A program made the translations under genes and the position numbers. The notes under the pieces were generated by a model that made no database searches, had not been told where the DNA came from, and worked only from the letters and a program-made list of their open reading frames with translations. Below are positions 40,424-49,287 of a stretch of DNA of 64,000 bases, in pieces (position 1 is the first letter of the stretch; each line of letters begins with the position of its first letter). Origin of the DNA: CAYXSX01 sp964467925 (lineage in GTDB: Bacteria > Pseudomonadota > Alphaproteobacteria > Micavibrionales > Micavibrionaceae); the NCBI GenBank assembly GCA_964467925.1, contig CAYXSX010000008.1, positions 1 to 64,000 of the forward strand, written 5' to 3'.

Positions 40424-41914
40424 ATGTTTGATTTTCTAGCCCCTTCTACACCTAAAAGATCCGGAGAAAAGCTAGGCGAGCGTAAAGTCGCCGCTTTAGA
40501 CCTTCTGTGCTCAAACGTCATGATTGCCGACGAAAACCATAACATTCTCTATATTAACAAAAACCTGCTTGATTTCCTGAAAGAAGCAGAAAAGGACATT
40601 CAAAACGACCTCCCACACTTTAGTACGAATAAACTGATCGGCCAGAATATAGATATTTTTCATAAAAATCCAGCCCATCAAAGAGGCATGCTCGACAAGC
40701 TTCCTGTCGGCTATAAAACCAACATTAGGGTTGGCGGTCGTCTTTTCGGCTTGGCGGCAAGCCCCTTGCAGGATATGGATGGCAAGCGCATCGGTACTGT
40801 CGTCGAATGGAGCAACTCTGAAGCACTCGACAATGCAGGCCAAGTAGCAGCCATTAAGAAATCTTTCGCAGTAATCGAATTCGAAATGGATGGCACAATC
40901 ATTACAGCCAACGAGCCTTTCTGCAAAACCATGGGATATGAATTATCCGAAATCAAGGGTAAGCATCACAGCATGTTCGCCGAACCAGACTATGCCGCAA
41001 GCGCGAATTACAAGGAATTCTGGGAAAAGCTTCGCAAAGGTGAATTCCAGGCAGCGCAATACAAACGCTTGGGCAAGGGCGGAAAAGTAGTGTGGATTGA
41101 GGCGTCTTACAACCCCATCATGGATATAAACGGGAAGCCTTTTAAGGTAGTAAAATACGCCACCAATATCACCGAGCAGATCGAGATGATAGGCAATGTC
41201 AAAAAACTGGTGGAGGACAATGTCGGTGAAATCGGAAGAGCTATCGGCACGGCAAACCAGCAAGCCGTCAGCGGCGCCACGGCAGCCGAGGAAACCTCTC
41301 ATAACGTTCAGGCTGTTGCCTCCGGCGCGGAAGAGCTTAGCGCCTCGGTCAAGGAAATTGCCGAGAGCATGGCCAAATCCAGAACCGCAGCCGAAAGCGC
41401 CTTCGCCGATACGGAAGCGGCCGACAAGGCAACGCAGGAGCTTAGCGAAGCAGCGCAGGCCATGGGCGGCGTGGTCGAGCTGATCCAGAATATCGCGGGG
41501 CAGATCAACCTTCTCGCCCTCAACGCCACCATCGAATCTGCCCGCGCAGGCGAAGCCGGTAAAGGTTTCGCGGTCGTGGCGTCAGAGGTTAAAAATCTGT
41601 CGCGTCAGGCCACGGAAGCCACAGACGAGATTTCCAAGGAAATTCAGCGGATGCAGGGTGTTTCCGAGAACGTTGTCAGCGCGCTGGCCTCAATTAAAAC
41701 CTCAATCGGTTCCGTGCGCGAATACGTGACAAACACGGCAAGCGCGGTCGAAGAGCAAAGCGCCGTGGCCGGGGAAATGTCTACCAACATGCAGGAAGCG
41801 TCCACCGCCGTGAACAGCATTACCGCCAATATCGGTGAAATTTCCAAGGCCGTAAAAGTCGCGGAAGAGGCCACTGAGAAAACGAAGAAAGCGGCAGAAT
41901 CCCTCGCCCGCTAG
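40424..41914 (+). CDS. Soluble PAS-containing methyl-accepting chemotaxis protein
   Basis: 496 residues with no membrane segment, so cytoplasmic. Two PAS-like domains: one with VMIADENHNILYINKNLLDF and one with VIEFEMDGTIITANEPFCKT, GKGGKVVWIEASYNPIMDIN, KVVKYATNITEQIEM. The signalling domain has the tip QNIAGQINLLALNATIESAR and AGEAGKGFAVVASEVKNLSR. The C-terminus ends KTKKAAESLAR, with no CheR-tethering pentapeptide. It is the first gene of the che cluster and probably senses an internal redox or metabolic signal. Confidence 0.94.
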   Translation: MFDFLAPSTPKRSGEKLGERKVAALDLLCSNVMIADENHNILYINKNLLDFLKEAEKDIQNDLPHFSTNKLIGQNIDIFHKNPAHQRGMLDKLPVGYKTNIRVGGRLFGLAASPLQDMDGKRIGTVVEWSNSEALDNAGQVAAIKKSFAVIEFEMDGTIITANEPFCKTMGYELSEIKGKHHSMFAEPDYAASANYKEFWEKLRKGEFQAAQYKRLGKGGKVVWIEASYNPIMDINGKPFKVVKYATNITEQIEMIGNVKKLVEDNVGEIGRAIGTANQQAVSGATAAEETSHNVQAVASGAEELSASVKEIAESMAKSRTAAESAFADTEAADKATQELSEAAQAMGGVVELIQNIAGQINLLALNATIESARAGEAGKGFAVVASEVKNLSRQATEATDEISKEIQRMQGVSENVVSALASIKTSIGSVREYVTNTASAVEEQSAVAGEMSTNMQEASTAVNSITANIGEISKAVKVAEEATEKTKKAAESLAR

Positions 41915-41917
41915 TTC

Positions 41918-41945
41918 GTAAAAAGTAAAAAGTAAAAAGTAAAAG
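41918..41945 (+). repeat. Four tandem GTAAAAA heptamers before cheY
   Basis: GTAAAAA three times, then GTAAAAG, immediately upstream of the AGGAGAAGAG ribosome-binding site of cheY. A related run of GTAAAA units follows the end of the operon at about 48907-48920. Copy-number change by slippage would alter spacing in the 5' untranslated or intercistronic region. Confidence 0.7.
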
Positions 41946-41955
41946 GAGAAGAGAA

Positions 41956-42345
41956 ATGACTATCCAAGCTTCTACAGCAAGCGTCCTGATCGTCGACGAT
42001 TACAAAACAATGCTTCGCGTGATCAGAAACCTCCTCAACCAGATCGGCTTCAGAAATATCGACGAGGCAACGGATGGAAAAATGGCTTTGGATATGACAG
42101 AAAAAAAACACTACGACCTCGTCATATCAGACTGGAATATGGAGATCATGACCGGTCTGGATTTCCTCAAATCACTGAGAGAAGCGAACAACAACGTTCC
42201 TTTCATCATGGTGACAGCGGAAAGCAAGACCGAGAATATTATCGCCGCCAAATCGGCAGGGGTGAACAACTACATTGTCAAACCCTTTAACGCCGATACG
42301 TTAAAACAAAAAATCAGCACAGTCATGGGCGGGATAGAAGCATAA
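41956..42345 (+). CDS. cheY: Chemotaxis response regulator CheY (first copy)
   Basis: 129-residue single receiver domain: acidic pair VLIVDDYKTM (D14, D15), phospho-Asp 59 in YDLVISDWNMEIMTGLDFLK, Thr in VTAESKTENI and Lys in NYIVKPFN (about 109). The IVSDWNM-type segment is typical of true motor-binding CheY. The start has AGGAGAAGAG upstream. The stop overlaps the cheZ start (TAATG), so CheY and its phosphatase are co-translated. Confidence 0.93.
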   Translation: MTIQASTASVLIVDDYKTMLRVIRNLLNQIGFRNIDEATDGKMALDMTEKKHYDLVISDWNMEIMTGLDFLKSLREANNNVPFIMVTAESKTENIIAAKSAGVNNYIVKPFNADTLKQKISTVMGGIEA

Positions 42346-42938
42346 TGGCAGACCAAGAATCGTATGGAAGAGACCAGATTGTCGGGATTATCAACTCGGT
42401 GCTGGGAAAAATAAATGCGCAGTCCGAGGAAATCCCGGTCCTACTTACCACAGAGCTTGCGGAACTTCGCACGATCATCGAAAACTTGGGGAGTCAACTC
42501 CATACCAGCAACATCCATGATATCAGCGAGGCCCACATTCCCGATGCCACGGACGAGCTTTTCGCTGTGATCGAAGCAACGGAAGAAGCCACGCACACTA
42601 TCATGGAGTCCTGTGAGGAGATTTTGGGAGTACTAAAGAGCGAACGGCCTGAATTATTCGAGAAAGTCGAAAAATACATCGTCTCTATTTTTGAGGCCTG
42701 CACATTTCAGGACATTACCGGCCAGAGGATCAAGAAGGTTACCGGCTACCTTAAGGAAATTGACTCTAAAACGGCCTCTATTCTTAAACTTCTAAAAGGC
42801 GGCGAAGCACAGAAAAAAGGCGACGCGGCAGGGGAAAGCGGCCATGTGGTTTCACTGCTCAACGGACCGGGGCTGGCACATAACGCACTGACACAAGGGG
42901 ACATTGATAAATTACTGGATGAATTTGACGGCAACTAG
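42345..42938 (+). CDS. cheZ: CheY-P phosphatase CheZ
   Basis: 197 residues, all helical. The catalytic stretch FEACTFQDITGQRIKKVTGY matches the CheZ active-site helix, where the Asp and Gln (about D123 and Q127) drive CheY-P hydrolysis. The C-terminal LTQGDIDKLLDEFDGN is the CheY-binding amphipathic peptide. Length and overlap with cheY support the call. CheZ is not found in all alphaproteobacterial che operons. Confidence 0.93.
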   Translation: MADQESYGRDQIVGIINSVLGKINAQSEEIPVLLTTELAELRTIIENLGSQLHTSNIHDISEAHIPDATDELFAVIEATEEATHTIMESCEEILGVLKSERPELFEKVEKYIVSIFEACTFQDITGQRIKKVTGYLKEIDSKTASILKLLKGGEAQKKGDAAGESGHVVSLLNGPGLAHNALTQGDIDKLLDEFDGN

Positions 42939-42953
42939 ATAAAGGAAAAATTC

Positions 42954-45179
42954 ATGGACGACCTGATACCGGAGTTTCTTGCTGAAACGAATGATAGCCT
43001 TAATGAGCTTGACGTCGCCCTTGTACAACTCGAACAAAACCCCAATGATAAGGAACTCCTATCCGAGATTTTCCGCGTCATGCACACCATCAAGGGCACC
43101 AGCGGTTTCCTCGGTCTTCCCCGCCTTGGTTCCGTAGCGCATAAAGCGGAAGATCTGCTTGGCCTGTTTCGGGACAACAAATTGCAACCCAACCCGGATT
43201 ACGTTTCCCTCATCCTGGAAGCGATCGATACGATCAAAGTCATTATCGAGATTCTGGAACAAACCGGCAAAGAACCCGAAGGCGATGACAGTGATTTGAT
43301 CGGACGGCTTGCCGCCGCTTGCGATGGAGAAGCTGCAATGCCAGCAGCGCTGGAAGAAGCCGCTGAAGAGCCTGAGATGGCAGACTTGGCGGGGACAGAA
43401 GAAGAGTCAGAAGCTGTAGAGGAGGAGGCCTTTGTGGAAGAGACTGCGACTGTGCCGCGAAACGAAACAAAACACGCGGCTTCCGCAGATTCTTTAAAAA
43501 CCACACACGGCGAGCCAACCCCTGTAAACCAAACATTACGAGTCAGCGTGGATGTTCTGGAAGATCTTATGACTCTTGTAGGCGAGTTGGTGTTGACCCG
43601 CAACCAGATTTTGCAAGTCGCGCGCACCCAGAAAGAGCATGACGAAATGTCCGGCCCTGTTCAGCGCCTGAACCATATCGTTTCGGACCTCCAGGAGGGA
43701 GTCATGAAAACCCGCATGCAACCCGTAGGCAATGCGTGGTCGAAACTGCCCCGTATTGTGCGTGATATCGCCAACGACCTAGGTAAAAAAATCGAATTGG
43801 AAATGCTGGGTCAGGAAACAGAGTTGGACCGACAGGTCCTGGAGATGATCAAAGACCCCCTTACCCATATGGTCAGAAATTCTGCCGACCACGGCATCGA
43901 AAAACCTGCCGAGCGCACCGCTGCAGGCAAATCAGAAGCGGGACGTATCGTTTTAAATTCTTATCATGAGGGCGGCTATATCCTGATAGAGATTTCCGAC
44001 GACGGACGCGGGCTATCACTCGCCAAAATCCGGCAAAAGATCATCAATAATAATCTGGCGAGCGAGGCAGAAGTCGCTGCCATGTCTGAGCAGCAGATTC
44101 AACAACATATTTTTCATGCCGGATTTTCGACTGCGGAAACCGTTACATCGGTATCGGGCCGAGGCGTGGGTATGGACGTGGTGCGCACGAATATCGAGAA
44201 GATCGGCGGCTCCATCGAAATGGATTCTATTGAAGGCAAAGGAACGACCTTTACCATCAAGATCCCGCTGACACTTGCCATCATTTCCTCGCTGATTGTC
44301 GGTATCGGAAACGAGCGTTTTGCCATCCCGCAACTCGATGTAACCGAGCTTTTGATGGTGACCGGAAGCGGCTCCAACCAGATTGAAACCGTTAACGATA
44401 CTCCTGTTTTTCGTTTAAGAGAAAGAATTCTGCCCCTGATCTGTCTCAAAACTCTTTTGGGGTTTGAGGCAGATCATAATCCAACACAATTGCGTTATAT
44501 CGCAGTGGTAAAAGTGGGATCTGAAAGTTTCGGCCTGATCGTCGATCAGGTTTTCGACACGGAAGAGATTGTTGTTAAACCAGTAAATAGTCTTCTGAGC
44601 GACCAGACCTATTTCTCCGGGAATACCATTATGGGCGACGGTCAGGTCATCATGATACTTGATTCCGCCGTGATCTTGAAATCCTTCAGCGGTACTGGCA
44701 AAGGAACCATGACGCAGGAGAGGGAAAAAGAGGGCGAGCATGAAGGAATGGCCGCAGATGAAACTTCCATGCTGCTGTTTACCGCAGGTAACGACAGCCT
44801 GAAGGCCGTGCCGCTGGAGCATGTCGCCCGCCTTGAGGAAGTCGATCTGGAGAACGTCGAATATGCCGGCGGCAAACGCGTAGTACAATATGTCGATACG
44901 CTCATGCCGCTTCATCTTTGCGACCCACAAATGCGCCTGCCCTCCAAAGGAAGAAAACCGGTTATCGTTTTCAAGACCGGTCAAGGCATGGTCGGTCTTG
45001 TGGTTGATGAGATTCTCGACATCACCACGCATAAGGGCGATTACCAGATCAAATCGGACGGAGCACTGGAAGGCAGCGCGATCATCCAGAACAAGACAAC
45101 GGATATTATCAACCTTTCCTTTGACCGATCATCAATCGTAGGCAAGAACGATGTACTCTTGTCAGGAGAAGCCGCATGA
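42954..45179 (+). CDS. cheA: Chemotaxis histidine kinase CheA with a second CheW-like domain
   Basis: 741 residues. The Hpt domain has IFRVMHTIKGTSGFLGLPRL (phospho-His 44). A long acidic linker replaces a recognisable P2 domain (EEAAEEPEMADLAGTEEESE). Dimerisation and kinase domains follow: LMTLVGELVLTRNQILQVAR, DPLTHMVRNSADHGIEKPAE (N box), ISDDGRGLSLAKI and SGRGVGMDVVRTNIEKIGG. A CheW-like P5 domain begins at SLIVGIGNERFAIPQLDVTE. After a charged spacer a further CheW-like unit runs to the C-terminus (SMLLFTAGNDSLKAVPLEHV, GQGMVGLVVDEILDIT). It overlaps cheW by 4 bases. Confidence 0.95.
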   Translation: MDDLIPEFLAETNDSLNELDVALVQLEQNPNDKELLSEIFRVMHTIKGTSGFLGLPRLGSVAHKAEDLLGLFRDNKLQPNPDYVSLILEAIDTIKVIIEILEQTGKEPEGDDSDLIGRLAAACDGEAAMPAALEEAAEEPEMADLAGTEEESEAVEEEAFVEETATVPRNETKHAASADSLKTTHGEPTPVNQTLRVSVDVLEDLMTLVGELVLTRNQILQVARTQKEHDEMSGPVQRLNHIVSDLQEGVMKTRMQPVGNAWSKLPRIVRDIANDLGKKIELEMLGQETELDRQVLEMIKDPLTHMVRNSADHGIEKPAERTAAGKSEAGRIVLNSYHEGGYILIEISDDGRGLSLAKIRQKIINNNLASEAEVAAMSEQQIQQHIFHAGFSTAETVTSVSGRGVGMDVVRTNIEKIGGSIEMDSIEGKGTTFTIKIPLTLAIISSLIVGIGNERFAIPQLDVTELLMVTGSGSNQIETVNDTPVFRLRERILPLICLKTLLGFEADHNPTQLRYIAVVKVGSESFGLIVDQVFDTEEIVVKPVNSLLSDQTYFSGNTIMGDGQVIMILDSAVILKSFSGTGKGTMTQEREKEGEHEGMAADETSMLLFTAGNDSLKAVPLEHVARLEEVDLENVEYAGGKRVVQYVDTLMPLHLCDPQMRLPSKGRKPVIVFKTGQGMVGLVVDEILDITTHKGDYQIKSDGALEGSAIIQNKTTDIINLSFDRSSIVGKNDVLLSGEAA

Positions 45180-45652
45180 CCAAGACAGCAAGCCAAACCA
45201 AAGCTGCTTTAGGCGATACACTACTCACTTTTACTTTGGCTGGACAACTTTTCGGCGTTTCGGTACTCCAAGTAAACGACGTTCTAGGACCGCAGAAAAT
45301 AACCCGCACGCCCCAGTCTCCGCCAGCAGTGGCCGGGGTCATGAATTTGCGCGGACGTATAGTCACCGCCATTGACGTACGCCGCTGCCTCAACCAGCCG
45401 GAACGGGGAAAAGATCAATCACATATGAGCGTCGTCGTCGACCGCAACGGTGAACTTTTTAGTCTCATGATCGATAGTGTCGGTGATGTTCTGCCTCTTT
45501 CCCGCGATACTTTCGAGCCACCACCCGCCACACTTGATCCTGAATGGCGCAGTGTATCTGACGGAATATACAAACTGGAAAATAAAATACTCATTATTTT
45601 AAGTGTCGAACAATTACTTAAAAAAGCCGCCGAAAGGCCTTCCAAAGACTAG
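45176..45652 (+). CDS. cheW: Chemotaxis coupling protein CheW
   Basis: 158 residues. The CheW fold has LLTFTLAGQLFGVSVLQVND, PPAVAGVMNLRGRIVTAIDV and MSVVVDRNGELFSLMIDSVG. CheW couples receptors to CheA. It overlaps the cheA stop (ATGA) and lies 8 bp before the second cheY. Confidence 0.95.
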   Translation: MTKTASQTKAALGDTLLTFTLAGQLFGVSVLQVNDVLGPQKITRTPQSPPAVAGVMNLRGRIVTAIDVRRCLNQPERGKDQSHMSVVVDRNGELFSLMIDSVGDVLPLSRDTFEPPPATLDPEWRSVSDGIYKLENKILIILSVEQLLKKAAERPSKD

Positions 45653-45660
45653 GGGGTACA

Positions 45661-46029
45661 ATGAAAAAATGTCTTGTAGTGGATGACAGTCAAACCGTAC
45701 GGAAAATCATTTGCCGTATCCTTGAGGATTTTTCGTTCGATTGCGAGGAAGCAGAAGACGGCAAACAGGCCTTGGAAATCTGCCAAAGCCGGATGCCCGA
45801 GTTGATCATGCTCGACTGGAACATGCCCAACGTTAACGGACTTGAATTTCTGAAAATGCTGCGCGCACTGGAGAACGGGAATATTCCCCAGGTCGTGTTC
45901 TGTACCACGGAAAACACAATGGAATTCATCAAGAACGGCATAGAGGCCGGTGCCAACGAATATATTATGAAGCCATTTGATAAAAGCGTCGTGGAATCAA
46001 AACTGGTCCAGCTTGGTATATTGCAATAA
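45661..46029 (+). CDS. cheY: CheY-like single-domain response regulator (second copy)
   Basis: 122 residues: KCLVVDDSQTVRKIICRILE, phospho-Asp 52 in LIMLDWNMPNVNGLEFLKML, FCTTENTMEFI and EYIMKPFDKS (Lys about 104). The sequence differs clearly from the first copy at 41956. It may bind the motor or act as a phosphate sink, as in other two-CheY systems. It is preceded by GGGG close to the ATG and lies between cheW and cheB. Confidence 0.93.
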   Translation: MKKCLVVDDSQTVRKIICRILEDFSFDCEEAEDGKQALEICQSRMPELIMLDWNMPNVNGLEFLKMLRALENGNIPQVVFCTTENTMEFIKNGIEAGANEYIMKPFDKSVVESKLVQLGILQ

Positions 46030-46045
46030 TTGAGTATGGGTATAT

Positions 46046-47119
46046 ATGACTGAAGCACAATCCATTAAAGTCCTGATCGTTGACGACTCCGCTGTAATGC
46101 GTTCCGTCATATCACGTATTATCAGCGCCGAAATTGACATGAAGGTCGTCGGCATGGCCGAAAACGGGGAACTGGGCGTTAAAAGCGTCGCCAGCCTTAA
46201 CCCCGACGTCGTCATTCTCGATCTTGAAATGCCCGTCATGGACGGCATTACCGCCCTACCGCTGATGCTCAAGGAAAAGCCGCAGCTCCCCGTTCTGATC
46301 TGCTCGACCCTGTCGGCGCACGGCGCCGATATCAGCCTCCGTGCACTGGCGCTAGGCGCGGCAGAGTGCATTTTGAAACCGGGTGGAGACGCCATCCTGA
46401 CCGCGCATGAATTCCAGAAGGAATTGGTCAAGGTTGTACGCACCCTGGCGGCCAGAAGTGCAGCAAAAGCACAATCGCAAACCCAGACGCAAACGAAAAC
46501 GCCCGTAGGCCTGCGTCAGGACAAGTTGATTTTCATTCCCAAGGTTCTCGCTCTGGGCAGTTCCACAGGCGGGCCAAAGGCACTCATGGAGGTTTTGAAA
46601 GACCTGAAGGGGTTAAGCGTTCCAATCGTCATTACCCAGCATATGCCCAAAATTTTTACCGCCATGTTGGCCCAGCACATCACGCAGAATTGCGGCGTTC
46701 CGTGCAGCGAGGGAAAAGAGGGGGAAATCCTGAAACCCGGGCAGGCTTACGTCGCACCCGGCGATTACCACATGGGATTTAGAAAACTGGGCAATGATAC
46801 AGTGATCCGCTTGAACCAAGACCCGCCGGAAAATTTCTGCCGCCCCTCCGTCAATCCGATGATCCGCAGCCTGATGGATATTCACGGCGGCAAGATTCTC
46901 ACCGTCATCCTAACCGGAATGGGACAGGACGGATCACAGGCCTGCGCGACCCTAGCTGAAAAGGGCGGACGGATTATAGCACAGGACGAAGCAACCTCGG
47001 TCGTATGGGGTATGCCCGGCGCGGTGGCCAAGATGGGAGTTTGTAACGCAGTTTTGCCGCTTGAAAAAATCGCCGAAGCGGTAAGGCAGAGCCTGCAAGG
47101 AAGGGCCTTGTCCGTATGA
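46046..47119 (+). CDS. cheB: Chemotaxis methylesterase/deamidase CheB
   Basis: 357 residues. The receiver domain has VLIVDDSAVMRSVISRII and VVILDLEMPVMDGITALPL (phospho-Asp 59). The linker is Gln/Thr-rich. The catalytic domain has LGSSTGGPKALMEVL (Ser about 173), VITQHMPKIFTAMLAQHI (His about 199) and ILTGMGQDGSQACATLAEKG (Asp about 295). It removes receptor methyl groups for adaptation. It overlaps cheR by 4 bases. Confidence 0.95.
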   Translation: MTEAQSIKVLIVDDSAVMRSVISRIISAEIDMKVVGMAENGELGVKSVASLNPDVVILDLEMPVMDGITALPLMLKEKPQLPVLICSTLSAHGADISLRALALGAAECILKPGGDAILTAHEFQKELVKVVRTLAARSAAKAQSQTQTQTKTPVGLRQDKLIFIPKVLALGSSTGGPKALMEVLKDLKGLSVPIVITQHMPKIFTAMLAQHITQNCGVPCSEGKEGEILKPGQAYVAPGDYHMGFRKLGNDTVIRLNQDPPENFCRPSVNPMIRSLMDIHGGKILTVILTGMGQDGSQACATLAEKGGRIIAQDEATSVVWGMPGAVAKMGVCNAVLPLEKIAEAVRQSLQGRALSV

Positions 47120-48006
47120 AGCCGGAAAATTTTTCGTACTATAAGGATTTCCTTTATAAAAATTCCGGCCTTGCGATTACGGAGGCCAAAATATATTTGC
47201 TGGATTCCCGACTTACCCCGGTTGCAAAAAAACACGGCTTTGCTGATTTGGCGGCCATGACGCAAAGTTTACGCAGTACCGCCAATCCGGTCATTCAAAA
47301 GGACGTCATCGACGCGATGATGACGAACGAAACGCTGTTCTTCCGAGACGAGCGCCCGTTCCGGCAGCTTACCACCAACGTCATGCCGACCATGGTAACG
47401 GCGCGGGAAAATATGAAATCTCTGCGGATATGGTCTGCGGCCTGTTCCACAGGTCAGGAGCCCTATTCCATCGCCATGACCATCGCCGATAATTTCCCGC
47501 AACTAAGCAACTGGGCGATCAACATCTTGGCCACAGATTTATCGGATATTGCGCTGGCACAAGCAAGAACCGCAGAATATAACCAGTTCGAGGTTCAGCG
47601 TGGACTGCCGATCCAGATGCTCATGAAACATTTCGAGCAAGACGGGCAAAAATGGCGGATCAATGAAAAAATCCGCAAGATGGTCAATTTCAAAAACTTC
47701 AACCTTCTGGAGAGCATGGACGCACTACCAAAATTCGACATTATCCTTTGCCGCAATGTCCTTATCTATTTCGACGAGGCCACGAAAAAGAAAATCTTGT
47801 CCAACATAATAAAGAAGTTGGCGCCCGACGGCTTTCTATTCCTTGGCGGTGCGGAAAGCGTCATGGGTTTATGCCCAGAGCTGAAACACGTGCATGACAG
47901 CCCCGGCCTTTATACGATCAAAAACGATCAAGATCTCTCAGTCCAGTCTGTGAGTTTTTCCAGCAACCAGCCCTTGGAAGCGGTTACAAGAACAGGAAGC
48001 CCATAG
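47116..48006 (+). CDS. cheR: Chemotaxis receptor methyltransferase CheR
   Basis: 296 residues. The N-terminal helical domain has NSGLAITEAKIYLLDSRLTP, followed by MMTNETLFFRDERPFRQL. The SAM-binding domain has RIWSAACSTGQEPYSIAMTI, INILATDLSDIALAQARTAE and DIILCRNVLIYFDEATKKKI. It methylates receptor glutamates. The stop overlaps the ThiD-like start by one base (TAGTGG region), so the last gene is in the same operon. Confidence 0.95.
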   Translation: MKPENFSYYKDFLYKNSGLAITEAKIYLLDSRLTPVAKKHGFADLAAMTQSLRSTANPVIQKDVIDAMMTNETLFFRDERPFRQLTTNVMPTMVTARENMKSLRIWSAACSTGQEPYSIAMTIADNFPQLSNWAINILATDLSDIALAQARTAEYNQFEVQRGLPIQMLMKHFEQDGQKWRINEKIRKMVNFKNFNLLESMDALPKFDIILCRNVLIYFDEATKKKILSNIIKKLAPDGFLFLGGAESVMGLCPELKHVHDSPGLYTIKNDQDLSVQSVSFSSNQPLEAVTRTGSP

Positions 48007-48896
48007 TGGAAGATAAACAAATGAAAAAGGATGTTCTGCCTAAAAAATCCGATGGAATTAAGCGTATCCTTGTGATCGGAGAATCGGATTCTCTGGGTGC
48101 GACCGGCATACAGGGCGACACCAAAACCATCATGGCCCTGGGGGGGCACGCCATGACGGCCATAACCGCGCTTACCACGCACAAAGCCCATGAAATTTTA
48201 TCCATCAAGGATATTACGCCCGCGCTGGTGGTGGAGCAGATCAAGTCGGTTTTACAGGACGTCAGGGTGGATGGAGTAAAAATCGGATTCCTGCGCAATA
48301 AAGAAGTCATTAAGCTCGTGGCGCATGTTCTTGAGGATTTAAAAGCGCATAAAATTCCGGTTGTCGTTGATCCGTGCATCGTTTCACGTTCAGGAAAACT
48401 TCTGATGGACAACGAGGATATAGCGGCGCTGAAGCGCGATATATATATTCATACAACCGCTCTGACTCCAAACCTGACGGAAGCGGAAGCACTGGGCGTG
48501 ATGAACATTCTTCATATCGACGATATGCGCCATGCAGCGGACATGATGCGCACGTTGGGTGTTGAAAACGTCGTTTTAAAAGGCCGTCAACTTGAAGGTG
48601 ATCGGGAATTATATTTCGTGGCCGCGGTCGACGGGGAGCGGATTTTTGAACAGGAAACGGTGAAAACACCTCACACACTGGGCGCAGGAAACGTTCTGTC
48701 TTCCTCGCTTACTGTATATCTGGCGCGCGGAATGAACATTTTCGACGCCTTTAGCGAGGCACTTACCTTCCTGCACCAGACGATGATCAACACGGACGGT
48801 TTCGGTATGGAAATCGGACCTGTTAACCTGAGTTTTAGCACAGGCGCTATAAAAGAAAAGCCAAGCCTAACCAACCTAAGCCGGGTAGCGTCCTAA
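48006..48896 (+). CDS. ThiD-like (HMP-P kinase family) protein with altered active site
   Basis: 296 residues, or 291 from the ATG at 48021. It has the ribokinase-like ThiD fold: LVIGESDSLGATGIQGDTKT, ALGGHAMTAITALTTH, VDGVKIGFLRNKEVIKLV, VVVDPCIVSRSGKLLMD and LTPNLTEAEALGVM. ThiD phosphorylates hydroxymethylpyrimidine phosphate for thiamine synthesis and normally ends in a GTGC motif that supplies the catalytic Cys. Here the corresponding segment is TPHTLGAGNVLSSSL, with Asn in place of Cys. The first substrate loop (usually SDPSGGAGIQAD) is also altered. It is fused by overlap to the che operon and no thiamine genes are nearby. Activity and substrate are therefore doubtful; a regulatory or ligand-binding role in chemotaxis is possible. 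Confidence 0.82.
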   Translation: MEDKQMKKDVLPKKSDGIKRILVIGESDSLGATGIQGDTKTIMALGGHAMTAITALTTHKAHEILSIKDITPALVVEQIKSVLQDVRVDGVKIGFLRNKEVIKLVAHVLEDLKAHKIPVVVDPCIVSRSGKLLMDNEDIAALKRDIYIHTTALTPNLTEAEALGVMNILHIDDMRHAADMMRTLGVENVVLKGRQLEGDRELYFVAAVDGERIFEQETVKTPHTLGAGNVLSSSLTVYLARGMNIFDAFSEALTFLHQTMINTDGFGMEIGPVNLSFSTGAIKEKPSLTNLSRVAS

Positions 48897-49287
48897 AAAG
48901 AAAAAGTAAAAGTAAAATACTTTCTCTACTAATAGGATTCTCAAACAGAGAATAATCACCATCGAAAGAAATTTTAAAATTTATCAAATTTAGATCACAA
49001 TTGAGTGATTCTTAAAAAGTAATTAGAGACTGGTTTGCTGTAATAGAAATAAGGCCAGATCTCCCCTATATAGACTCTATTTCGCCAGTATTACCCGGTT
49101 CAGGTTCTAAGAGTGTTTCTCAGTCATTTATAAAAAACGACATCCCTGCTGCATTAAGCCAATGAGTGAGAACGATGGTAGTTCCGAAAATTTAATGAAA
49201 TTTCCCCCATAAGTCGTAGGTTTGAAATAGCAATTTCCAAACCTATATCATTACCCTGTCAACAAGCTGATATAAGGAGCAAAATCA
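48897..49287. other. Intergenic region, no gene seen
   Basis: 391 bases between the ThiD-like gene and the pirin gene. It is AT-rich, with a short run of GTAAAA units at its start (about 48907-48920). I see no convincing open frame, RNA gene or strong terminator. The pirin gene has an AAGGAGC ribosome-binding site at its right edge. Confidence 0.6.
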
